From Candidatus Omnitrophota bacterium (GTDB taxonomy: Bacteria > Ratteibacteria > UBA8468 > B48-G9 > JAFGKM01), in contig JAMWCA010000093.1 in NCBI GenBank assembly GCA_023819545.1, forward strand, positions 1-5,381: a DNA stretch of 5,381 nucleotides, written 5' to 3'. Positions 5,042 to 5,381 of the stretch are shown here, piece by piece. The position numbers were made by a program, and so were the translations under genes. Under the pieces are notes generated by a model, which saw only the letters and a list, made by a program, of their open reading frames with translations, had not been told where the DNA came from and made no database searches. Position 1 is the stretch's first letter; each line of letters begins with the position of its first letter.

Positions 5042-5381
5042 TTATGCTAATATTGAAACTTTTGATGAGAATATAATCTTTCTTGGGCATTCTTCAACAC
5101 ATTTTCCACAACTATCACATTTTTCATAATCAATAATAGCAAGGTTGTTTTCTATTTTTATTGCATTTTGAGGACAAGCTCTCATACATTTTCCACATCC
5201 AATACAACCTGAATTACATATTTTAAAAACTATCGCTCCTTTTTCAAATGAAGAACAGGCAATATAAACTTTTTTATCATAGGGTAGCATTTTAATAATT
5301 TTTTTAGGACATATTTGGGCACATTTTCCACACCCTACACATTTTTCTTCATTTATCTCGGGTAGACCAGCTTCATTAATT
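5042..5381 (-). CDS. rnfB: RnfB-type electron transport complex subunit, C-terminal ferredoxin domain (5' end off window)
   Basis: The frame is open to the right edge, so this is the last 112 residues of a longer protein, not an 82-residue ferredoxin starting at the ATG at 5290. Three CxxCxxCxxxCP motifs bind [4Fe-4S] clusters: visible residues 14-25 (CVGCGKCAQICP), 59-70 (CIGCGKCMRACP) and 88-99 (CDSCGKCVEECP). Between the first and second are two more cysteines, 42 and 55. The lead-in GLPEINEEKC, the spacer with ACSSFEKG and ICNSGC, and ENNLAIIDYEKC match the C-terminal part of RnfB in anaerobes. RnfB takes electrons from ferredoxin and passes them to the membrane Rnf complex, which reduces NAD+ while pumping Na+ or H+. 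The expected N-terminal membrane helix and first Fe-S domain are outside the window, so another polyferredoxin remains possible. Its TAA stop is followed at once by the truA ATG. Confidence 0.88.
   Translation of the reverse strand, partial: INEAGLPEINEEKCVGCGKCAQICPKKIIKMLPYDKKVYIACSSFEKGAIVFKICNSGCIGCGKCMRACPQNAIKIENNLAIIDYEKCDSCGKCVEECPRKIIFSSKVSILA

Noticed and set aside
5042..5290. A stand-alone 82-residue two-cluster ferredoxin
   Set aside because: The frame continues in coding fashion to the window edge with a third cluster motif, so the Met at 5290 is internal to an RnfB-like protein.
1..5381. CRISPR arrays, insertion sequences, tRNA/rRNA genes or a novel accessory system
   Set aside because: There are no spaced direct repeats, terminal inverted repeats or structured RNA segments, and almost every base is accounted for by conserved core genes.
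1..5381. Alternative genetic code with UGA reassigned
   Set aside because: TGA ends murB and ftsQ at positions fitting family lengths and gene overlaps, and TAA and TAG are used as well.

Overview
The window is a gene-dense stretch of a strongly AT-rich bacterial chromosome. Every supported gene lies on the minus strand, so transcription runs from high to low coordinates. In that order the genes are the 3' end of an rnfB-type iron-sulfur protein gene (5381-5042), truA (5041-4289), murB (4302-3394), ddl (3397-2477), ftsQ (2501-1728), ftsA (1731-484) and the 5' part of ftsZ (470-1, cut by the window edge). Neighbours overlap by a few bases, abut exactly, or are separated by 13 bases. No stretch lacks a gene for long enough to hold a separate element, and no internal promoter or terminator is convincing, so the whole window reads as one operon.

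The left and centre are a reduced division and cell wall (dcw) cluster. MurB completes UDP-MurNAc and Ddl makes the D-Ala-D-Ala dipeptide for the same precursor. FtsQ is the bitopic membrane scaffold of the divisome, FtsA tethers FtsZ to the membrane, and FtsZ is the tubulin-like ring protein. The order murB-ddl-ftsQ-ftsA-ftsZ is a classical dcw tail, but murC, murG and ftsW, often found just upstream, are absent between truA and murB. The tRNA pseudouridine synthase gene truA stands there instead. The right edge carries the three-cluster ferredoxin end of an Rnf-type electron transport subunit B, which abuts truA with no gap.

The RnfB-like protein points to an anaerobe that conserves energy through ferredoxin. 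The A/T bias shows in AGA, ATA and AAA codons and long A runs. TAA, TAG and TGA all serve as stops (TGA ends murB and ftsQ), which supports the standard bacterial code. Several proteins show family-atypical residues at motif positions. The phylum cannot be fixed from this window; an uncultured or poorly sampled anaerobic lineage is a reasonable guess.

I see no CRISPR array, mobile element, RNA gene or defence-type system, and no strong case for an entirely new system. The points most worth checking are the direct rnf-to-dcw linkage, the motif substitutions in FtsZ, FtsA, Ddl, MurB and TruA, and the murB start.
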